A stretch of DNA of 5,366 nt. Origin: Trueperaceae bacterium. Lineage in GTDB: Bacteria > Deinococcota > Deinococci > Deinococcales > Trueperaceae. A program made the translations under genes and the position numbers. The notes below the pieces were generated by a model. It was given only the letters and a program-made list of their open reading frames with translations. It was not told the origin of the DNA and made no database searches. Positions 4,465-5,366 of the stretch are shown here, piece after piece (the first letter of the stretch is position 1; each line of letters begins with the position of its first letter). The stretch covers positions 1 to 5,366 of the forward strand of contig JAGXHO010000152.1 of the NCBI GenBank assembly GCA_024636105.1, written 5' to 3'.

Positions 4465-5366
4465 ATGCGCAAGCTCGCTGCCGCCCTCCTCATCCTGTCG
4501 GTCCTCGCCATGGCGAGCGCCCAGGTGGAAATCCGTTGGTTCGTCGGCCTCGGCGCCGGCACCGACGAGCCCACGATCGCCGCCCAGCAGGCGATCGTCG
4601 ACGACTTCAACGCCTCGCAGAACGACGTTCGCGTCGTCCTCGAGATCGTCGACAACGACCAGGCCTACGACGTCCTCGCCACCCAGATCGCCGCCGGCAA
4701 CGCCCCCGACATCGTCGGCCCCATGGGCATCCGCGGCCGCTCCGCGTTCCCCGGCGTCTGGCGCGACCTGAGCGACCTCATCGACGCCAACGACTACGAC
4801 CTGACCGACTTCGACCCCGCCCTGGTCGACTTCTACATCACCGAAGGCGAGGGCCAGCTCGGCATCCCGTTCGCCGTGTTCCCGAGCTACATCACGTACA
4901 ACGTCGACCTGTTCGACGAGGCCGGCCTCCCGTACCCGCCCGCCCGCTACGGCGAGCCCTACACCACGGTCGATGGCGAGACGGTCCCGTGGGACCTCGA
5001 CGCCCTGCGCGACCTCGCCATGCTGCAGACGGTCGATGCCAACGGCAACGACGCGACCATGGACGCGTTCGACCCCACCCAGATCGTCCAGTGGGGCTTC
5101 GGCGTCATGTGGACCGACATCCGCGGACGCCTCACCCTGTTCGGCGCCGGCAACTTCGTCGACGAAGACGGCAACGCCGTGATCCCCGAGGCCTGGGCGA
5201 CCGGCGCGCAGTGGCTGCACGACGCCATGTGGGTCGACCACTTCTACCCGAACGGTCCCTACGGCAACTCGGCGCTGCTCTCCGCCGGCAACTGGTTCGA
5301 GTCGGGCAACCTCGCGATGGCGCAGACCCACCTCTGGTACCAGGGCTGCTGCATGTTCGCGCTCGA
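4465..5366 (+). CDS. ABC transporter sugar-binding protein (SBP family 1), partial at the C-terminus
   Basis: Extracytoplasmic solute-binding component of a probable CUT1-type sugar importer; about 300 codons are visible, roughly two thirds of a typical 400-450-residue protein. Residues 1-19 (MRKLAAALLILSVLAMASA) form a Sec signal peptide with an ASA|Q cleavage site; no lipobox Cys is present, so it is secreted rather than lipid-anchored. The mature start VEIRWFVGLGAGTDEPTIAAQQAIVDDFNAS, then ATQIAAGNAPDIVGPMG, GIPFAVFPSYITYNVDLFDEAGL and LWYQGCCMFAL follow the family order. The mature part is strikingly acidic: about 41 Asp/Glu, about 9 Arg and no Lys. The ATG at 4465 is supported by GAGG 6 nt upstream. 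It follows a LacI-type regulator in the same direction; permease genes are expected to the right. The exact sugar cannot be told. Confidence 0.92.
   Translation, partial: MRKLAAALLILSVLAMASAQVEIRWFVGLGAGTDEPTIAAQQAIVDDFNASQNDVRVVLEIVDNDQAYDVLATQIAAGNAPDIVGPMGIRGRSAFPGVWRDLSDLIDANDYDLTDFDPALVDFYITEGEGQLGIPFAVFPSYITYNVDLFDEAGLPYPPARYGEPYTTVDGETVPWDLDALRDLAMLQTVDANGNDATMDAFDPTQIVQWGFGVMWTDIRGRLTLFGAGNFVDEDGNAVIPEAWATGAQWLHDAMWVDHFYPNGPYGNSALLSAGNWFESGNLAMAQTHLWYQGCCMFAL

Noticed and set aside
3277..5331. Minus-strand open frame of 684 codons across the regulator and the sugar-binding protein genes
   Set aside because: It is antisense to two genes with clear family motifs, spans their intergenic region, has a low-complexity Val/Asp/Gly/Ala composition and no recognisable domain. 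Long antisense frames are common in GC-rich DNA.

Overview
This is a GC-rich chromosomal window with a strong G/C third-codon-position bias. It probably comes from the Deinococcota, perhaps a Truepera-like lineage. Three things point that way. dnaJ and miaA have TANNNT -10 boxes only 6-8 nt before their ATG and no Shine-Dalgarno sequence, which is a leaderless pattern common in Deinococcus. The sugar-binding protein has an Ala-Ser-Ala|Gln signal peptide with no lipobox. The proteins use Arg much more than Lys. The lineage is inferred from these traits; no marker gene was compared, and leaderless genes also occur in Actinobacteria.

Layout. Positions 1-618 (minus strand) hold a small Hsp20-type chaperone gene, followed by the start of a second gene that begins on the Hsp20 stop codon and runs off the left edge. 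A 38-bp divergent promoter region separates hsp20 from miaA (657-1619, plus), which makes the tRNA A37 dimethylallyltransferase. miaA converges on dnaJ (1722-2849, minus), a full-length zinc-finger J-protein; a strong GC hairpin lies between the two stops. The 373-bp region 2850-3222 is regulatory. It holds a leaderless dnaJ promoter with a HAIR-like inverted repeat upstream, and a good extended -10 promoter for a LacI-family regulator with two operator-like palindromes. The regulator (3223-4224, plus) is followed after 240 bp by the start of an ABC sugar-transporter binding protein (4465 to the right edge, plus).

How the parts relate. The left two thirds is housekeeping: protein quality control (Hsp20, DnaJ) on either side of a tRNA-modification gene, with each gene having its own promoter or sharing a compact divergent one. 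The right third looks like the start of a carbohydrate-uptake locus: a sugar-responsive LacI repressor that probably represses itself, then a periplasmic binding protein whose permease genes would be expected beyond the window. No mobile element, CRISPR array, RNA gene or clearly novel system was seen. The most interesting signals are regulatory: the operator pair, the HAIR-like site and the leaderless starts.
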